The notes under the pieces: generated by a model | The model's input: only the letters and a program-made list of their open reading frames with translations | What the model was told of the DNA's origin: nothing | Databases searched by the model: none | Program-made: the position numbers and the translations under genes | NCBI GenBank assembly: GCA_002390425.1 | Contig: DGPL01000033.1 | Coordinates: 50,081-114,080 of the forward strand | Length of the DNA stretch: 64,000 nucleotides | Origin: Kordiimonadaceae bacterium UBA4441 | GTDB taxonomy: Bacteria > Pseudomonadota > Alphaproteobacteria > Sphingomonadales > Emcibacteraceae | Reading direction: 5' to 3' | Part shown: one piece after another, positions 19,062-28,224 of the stretch | How positions within the stretch are numbered: the first letter of the stretch is position 1 | How the letters are laid out: the number at the start of each line of letters is the position of its first letter

Positions 19062-19760
19062 GTGTCTAAATTAATAAAGTTATACAATAATGTTTTTATC
19101 ACTCCAATTGAGTTATTCAACCATATTGCGATTAAACGTCTTATTTTTACGATTATTTCGATCTTCGGATCATTATACGTCACAATGCAGCCATTACATG
19201 CGCAAGAAACGAAACATATTCTTGCTTTTGGCGATAGCTTAGCCGCAGGATATGGGCTTGGCCCCGGCGAAGGGTTTACCGATCAACTTGAACGCACATT
19301 AATTGATAAGGGCATAAACGTTAAAGTGACCAATGCAGGCGTATCGGGCGATACAACCTCGGGAGGCCTTTCAAGACTGGAATGGGTACTTTCTAGTGCA
19401 CAAAATGTTGATTTGGTTATTTTAGCTCTTGGCGGTAATGACGCACTACGCGGGATACAACCAGAAATCACAAGACAAAACATGGACAAAATGGTCGCTA
19501 TTTTAAAAGATAAAAACATCCCTACCCTAATAGCCGGAATGATGGCACCACCCAACCTGGGCCCAATTTATGGTAATAAGTTCAATAGCATATATGGTGA
19601 TATGGCTAAAAAATACGACGTTGCACTTTATCCTTTTTTTCTTGATGGTGTCGCAGGTTTTATTGAACTAAACCAAAATGATCGCATACATCCAAATCCA
19701 GAAGGCGTAAAAATTATCACAGAAAAGATGTCCGCTAGTATTACTGAAGCATTAAAATAA
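19062..19760 (+). CDS. tesA: TesA-like periplasmic esterase (SGNH hydrolase)
   Basis: A 232-residue SGNH/GDSL esterase or lysophospholipase. The block I motif ILAFGDSLAAGYGL holds the catalytic Ser near residue 59. Block II Gly (AGVSGDTTSGG), block III LALGGNDALRG and block V NDRIHPNPEG with the Asp/His pair are all present. A hydrophobic segment near residues 24-45 ending QPLHAQ is a signal peptide. The start appears to be GTG at 19062, giving an unusually long N-region before the signal. It is divergent from the YbbAP-like ABC pair by 38 bases. Confidence 0.9.
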   Translation: MSKLIKLYNNVFITPIELFNHIAIKRLIFTIISIFGSLYVTMQPLHAQETKHILAFGDSLAAGYGLGPGEGFTDQLERTLIDKGINVKVTNAGVSGDTTSGGLSRLEWVLSSAQNVDLVILALGGNDALRGIQPEITRQNMDKMVAILKDKNIPTLIAGMMAPPNLGPIYGNKFNSIYGDMAKKYDVALYPFFLDGVAGFIELNQNDRIHPNPEGVKIITEKMSASITEALK

Positions 19761-19843
19761 TAGTTAAAAATTTAGCCGGTTAAGTTTCTTTAACCAATTC
19801 GTGTTAAATTGTTTTAAAATTGACACGTAGTTGGATATAAATT

Positions 19844-22222
19844 GTGATTAAATTCATAATAAAAAAGGCATATTTATTCTGTTTCATTATTCTTGGAATT
19901 TGTGACATTCACGCACAATCCAACATTAATTTTACACAAGAAGAATTAAAGTGGATTGAAGATCACCCAGTGATAACATCAACTAATGAAGTTGGTTGGG
20001 CCCCATTAGATTTCAATCAATCCGGGGAAGCACTTGGCTTTTCTGTCGATTATTTAAATTTAGTTGCTAAAAAAGTTGGCATCAAAATTGAATATAAAAG
20101 CGGTTTTACGTGGAGCCAAATTCTTGAAAAACTTAAAAACAAAGAAATCGACATTGCACAAAGCATTATTTATACACCTTAGCGCGCCGAATACTTAGAA
20201 TTCACTCGCCCCTATCTTGATATGCCAATGGTCTTTTTTGGAAGAAAAGGTCAACCAAGAATAGAAACAATTGAAGATTTAAAAGATTTAAAAATTGGTG
20301 CCACCCTTGGTGATTTATCATATGAGATTTATAAAAATGACTATCCAGAACTGGATATCTACGAATATAATTCCACTATTGATGCTTTAAAGGATATTTC
20401 AATTGGAAAGATTGATGTATTCGCTGACATTTATCCCGTTTCAAATTTCATATTAAACCAAAACTTCTTATCCGGTGTCACTGTCGTTGGCGACAGCTTC
20501 TTTCTTAGCGAAGATAATACAGATAATATACGCCTAGCCGTTAGAAATGATTGGCCAATCCTTAGAATAATTCTTGAAAAAGGAATGGACGCCATTACAC
20601 CAAAAGAGTTTTCAGCGCTTGCGGAAAAATGGCAAACCACGGCTGCTGCTCTAACTGTAGATGAATTAGAATATGATATTAGTCTAACCGAGGCTGAACT
20701 TGAGTGGCTAAATGAGAACAAAGTTATTAAAGTCGCGACCGACCCTAATAATACACCACTAGAATTTATTGATGATAATGAAAATATAAGCGGCTTAGCC
20801 GGCTCTTATTTGGAATTATTTGAACAACGTTTAAATGTAAAATTTGAATGGTCAGGAAGTAAAAATTGGACAGAGTCCCTCAATCAAATACAATCAAAAA
20901 AGGCGCATATGGTATCTACTGATAATGCAACGCCTGATCGGGAAGAATATTTGATATTTACCGATCCCTTCTTGGACGTGTCATATATGATTTTTGGTAG
21001 ACAAGGTGAAGAAATCTATGGAAACTTAGATGCGTTAAATGGAAAAACCGTATCTATGGTCAAAGGCTATTCAATTACCAAAACTATAGCAGATAACCAT
21101 CCTGAGATTATTTTACGATTATCAGATACAGTAGCAGAGGCGCTTGAAGTCGTCGCTATAGGACAGGCAGATGCATATGTGGGAAGCATTGCTTTAGCAG
21201 CGCATTTTAGTATCGAAAAAGGATTAACACAGATTGTTGCTGTTGGTGGCACCCCTTACCGTGGTTCAAATAAAATAGCTGTAAGAAAAGACTTGCCCTT
21301 ACTGGCGAGCGCTATACAAAAAGCGATGCAATCAGTAACTGCCCGTGAAAAAACAGAAATTACGCGCAAATGGCTCGGGAGAAATTTTGAATCTTTTGAA
21401 AATTCAACACTTCTTATCCGTGCAATGATCATTTGTTTCATTATCTTATCATTAATTTTAATTTGGAATTACAGTTTACGTAGAGAAGTTAATCAAAGAA
21501 AGAAAGCCGAAGCCGAAGCAGATGCAGCAAACATTACCAAGTCAAAATTCTTAGCAAATATGTCCCATGAACTTAGAACACCATTGAACGCGATTATTGG
21601 TTTCTCTGATGCCATGTTAGCTGGAATTGCAGGTGAGATAAAAGAGCCAAAACAAAAGGACTATTTAAATGATATTAGAAGCAGCGGCGAACACCTATCA
21701 ACAGTAATCAATGATATTTTAGATCTATCAAAAATAGAAGCCGGAAAATGGCGGCTTAACATCACTGAGTTTGTGCTTAACAATAGCATTAATGAAACCA
21801 TTAATATGATGATGCCACTTGCTGATCAAAAAAATATCTCACTCAAATATCAATGTGAATTTGAAAATGCTGACTTAAAAGTAAAGAGCGACATCCATGT
21901 ATTAAAGCGTATTTTAATCAACATATTATCTAATGCTATTAAGTTCACCGAAAATAATGGAAATGTATATTGTAGAGCTTACCTAAAAGGCAATAGTATC
22001 AATATAGAAATTATTGACGATGGTATAGGCATTCCGTCATCGCGTCTTGATAAAGTCCTTCACCCATTTGAACAAGTTCAAGAAGGCTATGATTTAAACG
22101 AAGAAGGCACAGGTTTAGGGTTAGCCATTGTAAACGAACTTCTTAACTTAATCGATGGGGCATTAATACTTGAAAGTGAAGTTTCAAAGGGAACAAAAGT
22201 AACAATTACAATACCAAAATAG
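19844..22222 (+). pseudogene. Periplasmic-binding-domain sensor histidine kinase, interrupted by an in-frame TAG
   Basis: A continuous frame of 793 codons runs from GTG 19844 to 22222 with a single TAG at 20180-20182. Without it the product would have a signal peptide and tandem SBP-type (Venus flytrap) sensor domains. These are followed by a membrane helix near 21430-21470, a HisKA domain with the His in ANMSHELRTPLNAIIG, and a HATPase with IIDDGIGIP and GTGLGLAIV. No receiver domain follows. The stop falls at the second residue of a motif repeated in the second sensor domain: TP-stop-RAEYLEFT versus TPDREEYLIFT, so a codon such as GAG probably became TAG. A reinitiated fragment from 20222 would lack the signal peptide. 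Confidence 0.85.
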
Positions 22223-22331
22223 TTAAAATAATCACTTTATCGCAAATAGCATACACTTCATCGCAATCGACTTTATAGAGTTTGTTATTCAGTTCTACCT
22301 AAAAGTGCAAGACATGTTAATTCCTATAGCA

Positions 22332-22466
22332 ACCTTGCTCCCGTTATTGCCCGAGAGGGTATGAACTGAATATAAACAGGGGCGTTTTACTATTAACAGT
22401 AATTTCCCTACTCCCCCTTCAACCCTGTTTATTATGCCGGCTCCCTTATTGGGAGCCGGCTTTTTA
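22332..22466 (+). ncRNA. Candidate CU-rich small RNA with intrinsic terminator
   Basis: The 291-base gap between the broken kinase and the next gene holds ordered structure. There is an imperfect hairpin 22332-22340/22353-22360 with a loop rich in CCC. A 9-bp stem 22373-22381/22423-22431 (TAAACAGGG/CCCTGTTTA) encloses a small inner hairpin (22387-22391/22398-22402) and the unpaired run TTTCCCTACTCCCCC. A perfect terminator then ends the element. The exposed CUCCC could pair with Shine-Dalgarno sequences. I found no convincing promoter, so an attenuated leader or remnant is also possible. Confidence 0.5.
22436..22466 (+). terminator. Strong intrinsic terminator
   Basis: A perfect 10-bp stem GCCGGCTCCC/GGGAGCCGGC with a 5-base loop TTATT, followed by TTTTTATTT. 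It lies 214 bases after the kinase stop, too far for a simple gene terminator, which supports a separate transcript ending here. Confidence 0.9.
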
Positions 22467-22513
22467 TTTATCTAAACCTTGTAATTTTAAAGATCATATT
22501 TAAATAGTGCTCT

Positions 22514-23284
22514 ATGAAAATAAATTTTGATCAATACGGTGAAGATGCTAATAAAAAACCGCTTATTATAATCCATGGATTATATGGTTCTGCGGCAAAT
22601 TTTCGAGGGCTAGCAAAAATATATGCTAACGACTTTATCGTATTTTGTATCGATCTTAGAAATCATGGTAATTCACCACATTCTGATGAAATAACATATT
22701 CACTTATGGCTGAAGATGTTATTGAATTTATGGATAATCAAGGCATCAAAAAAGCGCATATTTTAGGCCATTCAATGGGCGGGAAAACCGCAATGCAACT
22801 GGCATTAAATCATCCAGAACGTGTTGATAAATTAGTGATCGGCGATATTGCACCTGTTGAATACCCTCATCATCATGAAACAATTTTCGAAGGACTATTG
22901 GCTATTCCTGTTGCGAATGTTGAAAGCCGCGGTGAGGCTGAACAAATTTTAAAACATTATGTTGAAGAACCGAGTGTTAGGCTTTTTCTCTTAACAAATT
23001 TGTTGCGTACGGATGATGGTAATGGTTTCAAATGGCGCATTAACCTCCCGGCATTAATTGGGGAATATAAAAATATTCAAGCGGCTCCCGATGGAATTTC
23101 ATATGATGGAGAAACTCTTTTTATTCGCGGAGCAAATTCGGAGTATGTTGCGGATGAATATGTTCCTGAAACACTTGAATTTTTTCCCAATGCAAGTATT
23201 GAAACTATTGATGACTGTGGTCATTGGCTTCATTCTGAAAAACCAAAAGAATTTTCGGAAATACTACTTAAATTTTTAAAGTAA
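22514..23284 (+). CDS. Alpha/beta hydrolase (YbfF-like esterase)
   Basis: A 256-residue cytoplasmic alpha/beta hydrolase. The oxyanion region is IIHGLYGSAANFRGL near residue 19. The nucleophile elbow GHSMGGKTAMQLAL places Ser near residue 93. The catalytic His is in DDCGHWLHSEKPKEF near the C terminus. The closest recognisable group is YbfF-type esterases, which hydrolyse short acyl esters. No signal peptide is present. It stands alone, convergent with the YkgJ-type gene. Confidence 0.88.
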   Translation: MKINFDQYGEDANKKPLIIIHGLYGSAANFRGLAKIYANDFIVFCIDLRNHGNSPHSDEITYSLMAEDVIEFMDNQGIKKAHILGHSMGGKTAMQLALNHPERVDKLVIGDIAPVEYPHHHETIFEGLLAIPVANVESRGEAEQILKHYVEEPSVRLFLLTNLLRTDDGNGFKWRINLPALIGEYKNIQAAPDGISYDGETLFIRGANSEYVADEYVPETLEFFPNASIETIDDCGHWLHSEKPKEFSEILLKFLK

Positions 23285-23296
23285 TATATTGAAAAA

Positions 23297-23917
23297 CTAC
23301 CCCCTAACACTTTCAATAAAGTCTGAATAGTCTTTTAACATTGATGTTTCACGAAATGATTCATGGATCAATTCAATATAATCCCGTGTCTTTTCTGCAT
23401 AGTGTAAATCTTCTTTTGAGACTGGTTTGCCTTGTTCCACCTGCACCTGCAATTTATAGAGGAAGTAATTTTGATAATACCGAAGATTAAACTGATCTTT
23501 TTCGTATTCTGCTTTAAAATGCGCCTGATAATCACTTAATTTATATTCGTCCTCACCTTCCAAATTTGCATAAGCGGCGTTATCGATAAGCCATTCTGCC
23601 TGTTCTTTTGCGCTTTCAACGTCTAAAACTGCTTCATCAAAGTCCGTTTCACCTTCAAGCACGCTTGAGGATAACAAACAATGATAATCGCCACATACAT
23701 GGAGTCTATCAGGATAAATGGAGCAGGCCGTCCCCTTAAGATGCGGGCAAGGTAAATTGAATGCCCCTTCCCCTTCATCAACAACAGGTTTAATGCCAAG
23801 CTCAATTGCTTTTTCTTCTTCGCCTTCTAATAAAGGTGCATTGCCAAATAAAGCACCACTGCAACATAAACCACAATTTTTACAAAGTTCTGATGCTTTA
23901 AGAAAATTATTATCCAT
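23297..23917 (-). CDS. YkgJ-family cysteine cluster protein
   Basis: A 206-residue protein with a conserved cysteine cluster, likely metal or Fe-S binding. The pattern is CKNCGLCCSG near residues 12-20, then CPHLKGTACSIYPDRLHVCGDYHC near 57-80. The C-terminal half is charged and helical. The family (UPF0153/CxxCxxCC) is unassigned biochemically. It lies 23 bases after two cysteine desulfurase genes on the same strand, so a link to sulfur or Fe-S metabolism is a fair inference. Confidence 0.85.
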   Translation of the reverse strand: MDNNFLKASELCKNCGLCCSGALFGNAPLLEGEEEKAIELGIKPVVDEGEGAFNLPCPHLKGTACSIYPDRLHVCGDYHCLLSSSVLEGETDFDEAVLDVESAKEQAEWLIDNAAYANLEGEDEYKLSDYQAHFKAEYEKDQFNLRYYQNYFLYKLQVQVEQGKPVSKEDLHYAEKTRDYIELIHESFRETSMLKDYSDFIESVRG

Positions 23918-23940
23918 AGAAAATCCCTGATTAAATTTTG

Positions 23941-25092
23941 TTATTTAGGTTGACGGTTATGCACACATTTAATGATGTATTTGGCCGCAAAATCAATCTC
24001 TTCTTCCGTGGTCATTCGACCTATTCCAATTCGAATAGATGACGATATATCACGTTTTGAAAGCCCTAATTCATTTAAAACATAAGACGGTTTATGTTTA
24101 GCCGATGAGCATGCAGAGCCGCTAGATACAGCGATATTCTTAAGGTCAGCGATAAATAAATCACTCTTAACGCCAATAAAAGTTAAATTTAAATTACCAA
24201 AATAACGGTCCGTTTCAGAACCATTCAAACGAACATTATTTAATTTATGTCTCAAGATATCTAAGAGCGATTTCGATAGTTTAGAAACATTTTTAAGATC
24301 AGATGTCATATCATTTAATGCTATTTTCGATGCCTCGCCTAAGCCGACACAAAGAGCAGGCGATAATGTGCCTGATCGCAAACCATTTTCTTGACCGCCG
24401 CCATCCATTATCGGTATTACTTTAACGCCATTTCGAACGAAAAGCGCACCAATCCCTTTTGGCCCATAAATTTTATGGCCCGAGATGCTCATTAAATCGA
24501 TATTCATATCATTTACATTAAGAGGAATTTTTCCAAATGCTTGAGCCGCATCCGTGTGAAACAAAATATCAGTGGATTTACAAATTTCACCAATGGTTTT
24601 AATATTTTGAAGAACCCCAATTTCATTATTAACTGCCATAATCGACACAAGCGATGTTTTTTCAGTGATACTATTTTTTAATTCATCTAGGTCGATTAAA
24701 CCATCATGATCCACATTTAGATATGTTACAGTAAACCCAAGTTTCTCTAATGACCTCGTTGAGGCAAGCACACATTCATGTTCAGTCTTTGCGGTAATAA
24801 CGTGGTTTTTATTCGGGAACTTGGCAAAAGCCGCCCCTTTAATGGCGATATTATTACTTTCGGTAGCACCAGATGTGAAAATTACTTCTTCGCTTATTGA
24901 ACCAATAACATTCGCAATTTGTGCGCGTGCAACATCAATTGCCGCCTCGGCTTTCCATCCAAAGTTATGTTCTACGGAATGCGGGTTTCCAAATTCATTG
25001 GTTAAAAATGGCATCATTTTATCAAGCACACGCGGATCAATTGGCGTCGTAGCCTGATAATCCAGATAGATGGGTAACTTTAATTCACTCAT
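23941..25092 (-). CDS. Cysteine desulfurase (NifS/IscS type), paralog 2
   Basis: A 383-residue PLP enzyme that takes sulfur from cysteine for Fe-S or thio-modification pathways. The N terminus IYLDYQATTPIDPRV, the PLP lysine in SISGHKIYGPKGIGAL near residue 202 and the cysteine loop SSGSACSSAKHKPS near 325-338 are intact, placing it in class I (IscS/NifS). It overlaps the upstream paralog by 4 bases. In many alphaproteobacteria such a pair stands before the sufBCD genes; here no suf genes follow within the window. Confidence 0.93.
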   Translation of the reverse strand: MSELKLPIYLDYQATTPIDPRVLDKMMPFLTNEFGNPHSVEHNFGWKAEAAIDVARAQIANVIGSISEEVIFTSGATESNNIAIKGAAFAKFPNKNHVITAKTEHECVLASTRSLEKLGFTVTYLNVDHDGLIDLDELKNSITEKTSLVSIMAVNNEIGVLQNIKTIGEICKSTDILFHTDAAQAFGKIPLNVNDMNIDLMSISGHKIYGPKGIGALFVRNGVKVIPIMDGGGQENGLRSGTLSPALCVGLGEASKIALNDMTSDLKNVSKLSKSLLDILRHKLNNVRLNGSETDRYFGNLNLTFIGVKSDLFIADLKNIAVSSGSACSSAKHKPSYVLNELGLSKRDISSSIRIGIGRMTTEEEIDFAAKYIIKCVHNRQPK

Positions 25093-26213
25093 CGGTTATT
25101 CTTTCTACCCCACATTTTTAACCAGCTACTAATGAAAGCATCAATATCTTCACGTTTCGTGTTCCACCCCATGCTCATTCGTACGGTTGAGCTTGCAATC
25201 TCATCATCGTTTGTCATTGCCATTATGACATGTGACGCTTTGACTTTTCCCGATGAACATGCTGATCCCGAACTTACACATATTTTATCAAGATCAAAAT
25301 TCATTACCTGCGTTTCGCTTCTAACATTTGGCATATAAATTGTCGAAACATTAGGCAGCCTTTTTGAATTATGTCCTAGGCACATTGAACCACTCGCTTT
25401 AATTAGAATTTCTTGTTCTACATAATTACGCCATTCTTCCAATTCTTTCATTTTTTCTAATGACCTCGAAATCATTGATGCCGCTAATCCAAATCCAGCA
25501 ATTCCAGCTATATTTTCTGTACCGCCACGCCGACCAACCTCTTGACCACCGCCAATTATAGAGGATCTTACAGGCAATTTTTCAAGAGCAATCAAAGCCC
25601 CAACTCCTTGCGGTCCACCAATTTTATGGGATGAGATACTCATCATATCAACATCAAGAGATTGAAAATCAAGTGGTATTTTACCAAATGCCTGAATTGC
25701 ATCAACGTGTAGAAGCGCGCCTGCATCCTTTGTGATTTTGGATATACTTTCGATATCTTGGATTACACCAGTTTCATTATTAGCGAGCAAAATAGATACA
25801 ATTCTTTGATCGCCATCATTCAATAAAAGCTCTTTAAGGTCCTCTAAATTAATCAGACCATCACTATTAATAGAAAGCATATCAACTTTACCTTCAAAAC
25901 TATCTTTTGATAAATTTACCGAGTCATGTTCTGCATTTGTGGTAATTAATCTGGATCTTTTCGAATTTAAAATCGCCATATTATTGGCTTCAGTGCCACC
26001 AGAAGTAAAAATAATCATTTGTGCACGACAATTTAAAACCTCTGCTATTTGCGATCTTGCCGTCTCTAATCTTGATTTAGCTGTTCTGCCAAGTGCATGA
26101 ACGGAGGACGGATTCCCGCCCTCTTTCATTACGTCAGACATTAGTTCAATCACCTCAGTGCGGATTGGCGCCGTAGCATTATAATCAAGATATATTAGGT
26201 CCGAAGCGGTCAT
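25089..26213 (-). CDS. Cysteine desulfurase (NifS/IscS type), paralog 1
   Basis: A 374-residue class I cysteine desulfurase, upstream partner of the gene at 23941. It shows IYLDYNATAPIRTEV at the N terminus, PLP lysine in SISSHKIGGPQGVGAL and catalytic cysteine loop SSGSACSSGKVKASH. The two paralogs are clearly diverged and are both full length, so each may serve a different sulfur acceptor. It is divergent from an alpha/beta hydrolase gene. No scaffold (IscU) or Rrf2-type regulator gene is visible nearby. Confidence 0.93.
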   Translation of the reverse strand: MTASDLIYLDYNATAPIRTEVIELMSDVMKEGGNPSSVHALGRTAKSRLETARSQIAEVLNCRAQMIIFTSGGTEANNMAILNSKRSRLITTNAEHDSVNLSKDSFEGKVDMLSINSDGLINLEDLKELLLNDGDQRIVSILLANNETGVIQDIESISKITKDAGALLHVDAIQAFGKIPLDFQSLDVDMMSISSHKIGGPQGVGALIALEKLPVRSSIIGGGQEVGRRGGTENIAGIAGFGLAASMISRSLEKMKELEEWRNYVEQEILIKASGSMCLGHNSKRLPNVSTIYMPNVRSETQVMNFDLDKICVSSGSACSSGKVKASHVIMAMTNDDEIASSTVRMSMGWNTKREDIDAFISSWLKMWGRKNNR

Positions 26214-26346
26214 AATTTATTAAAATCCAATTTCTTAGTTGAAATTTCATTGTAGTTTTATGCTATAACAAGACGGAATCATCAATAAGGTATTTTATTC
26301 TAATAGATTTTACGAATAGTATTTAGACATTTAAGGTTAATTAAAT

Positions 26347-26988
26347 ATGCCAGAAGTCATTATCAACGGCCCTGAAGGCCGTCTAGAAGGACGTTATCAC
26401 CCAAGCAAACAAGAAAATGCACCAATCGCACTCGTTTTACATGCTGACCCACAATTTAACGGCAACATGAATAGTAAAATTTGCTACTATTTATATCATT
26501 CTTTTGTGCGTCGTGGTTTTTCCGTCTTGCGCTTTAATTTTCGCAGTGTAGGTCGCAGCGAAGGCATTTATGATAGTGGAATTGGCGAATTAAGTGATGC
26601 GGCTTCTGCTTTAGATTGGCTACACACTGTTAACCGCGATAGCCCACAAGTATGGATCGCCGGGTTTTCATTTGGGGCATGGATCGGAATGCAGCTTTTA
26701 ATGAGACGTCCGGAAATCAGCGGCTTTTTATCAATTTCACCGCCAGCAAATCTTTATGATTTCTCATTCCTCGCCCCTTGCCCATCATCCGGCTTAATCA
26801 CCCAAGGAACAGAAGATACAGTGGTTAGTGAGAATTCCGTTCAACGTTTGGTAGATAAACTGCAAGCACAAAAAGGTATCACAATCGATTACGACAAAAT
26901 TGAAGGTGCAAGCCATTTTTATGAAGATCATCATACCCCGCTCGTAAGATCAATCGATAAATATCTGACTATGAGATTGGGTTATTAA
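26347..26988 (+). CDS. Alpha/beta hydrolase linked to Fe-S genes
   Basis: A 213-residue hydrolase. It begins PEVIINGPEGRLEGRYHPSK, then ALVLHADPQFNGNMNSK, and has nucleophile elbow IAGFSFGAWIGMQLLM (Ser near residue 107) and a C-terminal GASHFYEDHH with the catalytic His. This alphaproteobacterial type, with HPHP/HADP in place of the usual HG motif, is regularly found beside cysteine desulfurase and suf genes, as here. Substrate unknown. The 133-base divergent gap upstream would hold promoters for both directions. Confidence 0.88.
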   Translation: MPEVIINGPEGRLEGRYHPSKQENAPIALVLHADPQFNGNMNSKICYYLYHSFVRRGFSVLRFNFRSVGRSEGIYDSGIGELSDAASALDWLHTVNRDSPQVWIAGFSFGAWIGMQLLMRRPEISGFLSISPPANLYDFSFLAPCPSSGLITQGTEDTVVSENSVQRLVDKLQAQKGITIDYDKIEGASHFYEDHHTPLVRSIDKYLTMRLGY

Positions 26989-26997
26989 TTTACTTCC

Positions 26998-28182
26998 TTA
27001 TTTAGGCATGTGAACTTTTCCACCCGTGGACGGCTCATTAATCCCTGTCGTCCCGGGAAAAGTGATCGGTAAGTTATATATTCTTCTGACCGCTAAATAA
27101 GCGAAGGCCTCTGCTTCGACATAATCACCGTCGAACCCGATTGATGAAATACTCTCCACATCACCATAAAGTTCATCCGATAGCATTTGCATCATTGTTG
27201 GATTATGGGCACCGCCACCACACACGTACCATTTTTTTACAAAATCTGGACACATTACCTCTGCCATTTTTATAGCATTTACAGTAAAAGCAATTAATGT
27301 GGTCGCACCGTCCTCAACTGATAGCATCGATAAAGAACTCACATCAAAGGCATCTCTATCTAAAGATTTCGGTGGCATTTCTTTAAAATAATCATGGTTC
27401 ATTAAATCATTTACGAGAATTTCCTGGACATTCCCTTTTGATGAAACCTGCCCATCTTTATCAAAGGGAAGATCACTATGTTTTCTAATCCAATCGTCAA
27501 GAAGTGCATTACCAGGCCCAGTATCGAAAGCCACCATATCATTAGGGTCACGACCACTAAACCAAGTTAAATTTGCTACGCCACCAATATTGAGTAACGC
27601 AATCGGAAAGTCCGTTTCGCCATTAGGCAAAAGTGCACGATGGAAAATAGGAACTAGTGGGGCACCTTGCCCACCATTTTCCACATCAAATCTGCGAAAA
27701 TCATTTACAACTTTTATGCCCGTATTATCAGCTAACTCACGGCCATCACCGATTTGCCACGACCACCCTTTCTCCGGGTTATGTAGCAAGGTTTGACCAT
27801 GAAAGCCAATAACTTCGATATCATTTTTTTGAAGTTGATTAATTGATATAATTTCATTTATGGCATCTAAATGGAGCCTATTAATAACACCCTCAGCAAT
27901 TAATATTGAATTACTTCTTACGTTTGGATTATTTTCTCTTTTCGCATGTGCAAAAGCTTCTTGAAGCTGTTCTCTTTGCTCAATGGTATATGGAATATGA
28001 CACGCCTTACCAAAACGTATAACCTGGTTCCCATCTGTTTTAATAATGGCCGCATCAACTCCATCTAATGAAGTGCCGCTCATAAGGCCTATTGCTAAAA
28101 CTTCCTTTTTTTTATCGCCCAACGATTTATTTCCTATTTTTTCCATTTCATTAAGGGTCAAATTTGTGTTACATGAGCCCAT
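26998..28182 (-). CDS. anmK: Anhydro-N-acetylmuramic acid kinase AnmK
   Basis: A 394-residue sugar kinase of the ASKHA fold that phosphorylates and opens 1,6-anhydroMurNAc during peptidoglycan recycling. Motifs are IGLMSGTSLDGVDAAI near residue 31, FHGQTLLHNPE, NIGGVANLTWF and AFDTGPGNALLDDW, with CGGGAHNP near the C terminus. The N terminus is about 25 residues longer than most homologs, so a later start is possible, though the frame is open from the ATG at 28180. It is divergent from tyrS by 42 bases. Confidence 0.95.
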   Translation of the reverse strand: MGSCNTNLTLNEMEKIGNKSLGDKKKEVLAIGLMSGTSLDGVDAAIIKTDGNQVIRFGKACHIPYTIEQREQLQEAFAHAKRENNPNVRSNSILIAEGVINRLHLDAINEIISINQLQKNDIEVIGFHGQTLLHNPEKGWSWQIGDGRELADNTGIKVVNDFRRFDVENGGQGAPLVPIFHRALLPNGETDFPIALLNIGGVANLTWFSGRDPNDMVAFDTGPGNALLDDWIRKHSDLPFDKDGQVSSKGNVQEILVNDLMNHDYFKEMPPKSLDRDAFDVSSLSMLSVEDGATTLIAFTVNAIKMAEVMCPDFVKKWYVCGGGAHNPTMMQMLSDELYGDVESISSIGFDGDYVEAEAFAYLAVRRIYNLPITFPGTTGINEPSTGGKVHMPK

Positions 28183-28224
28183 AAGAAAATCAATATAACA
28201 TATACCTAAACAGATGATGACATT

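Noticed and set aside
19778..19795. GGTTAA/TTAACC hairpin after the TesA-like gene as a terminator
   Set aside because: Only 6 A+T-rich pairs and no following T-run; too weak to claim.
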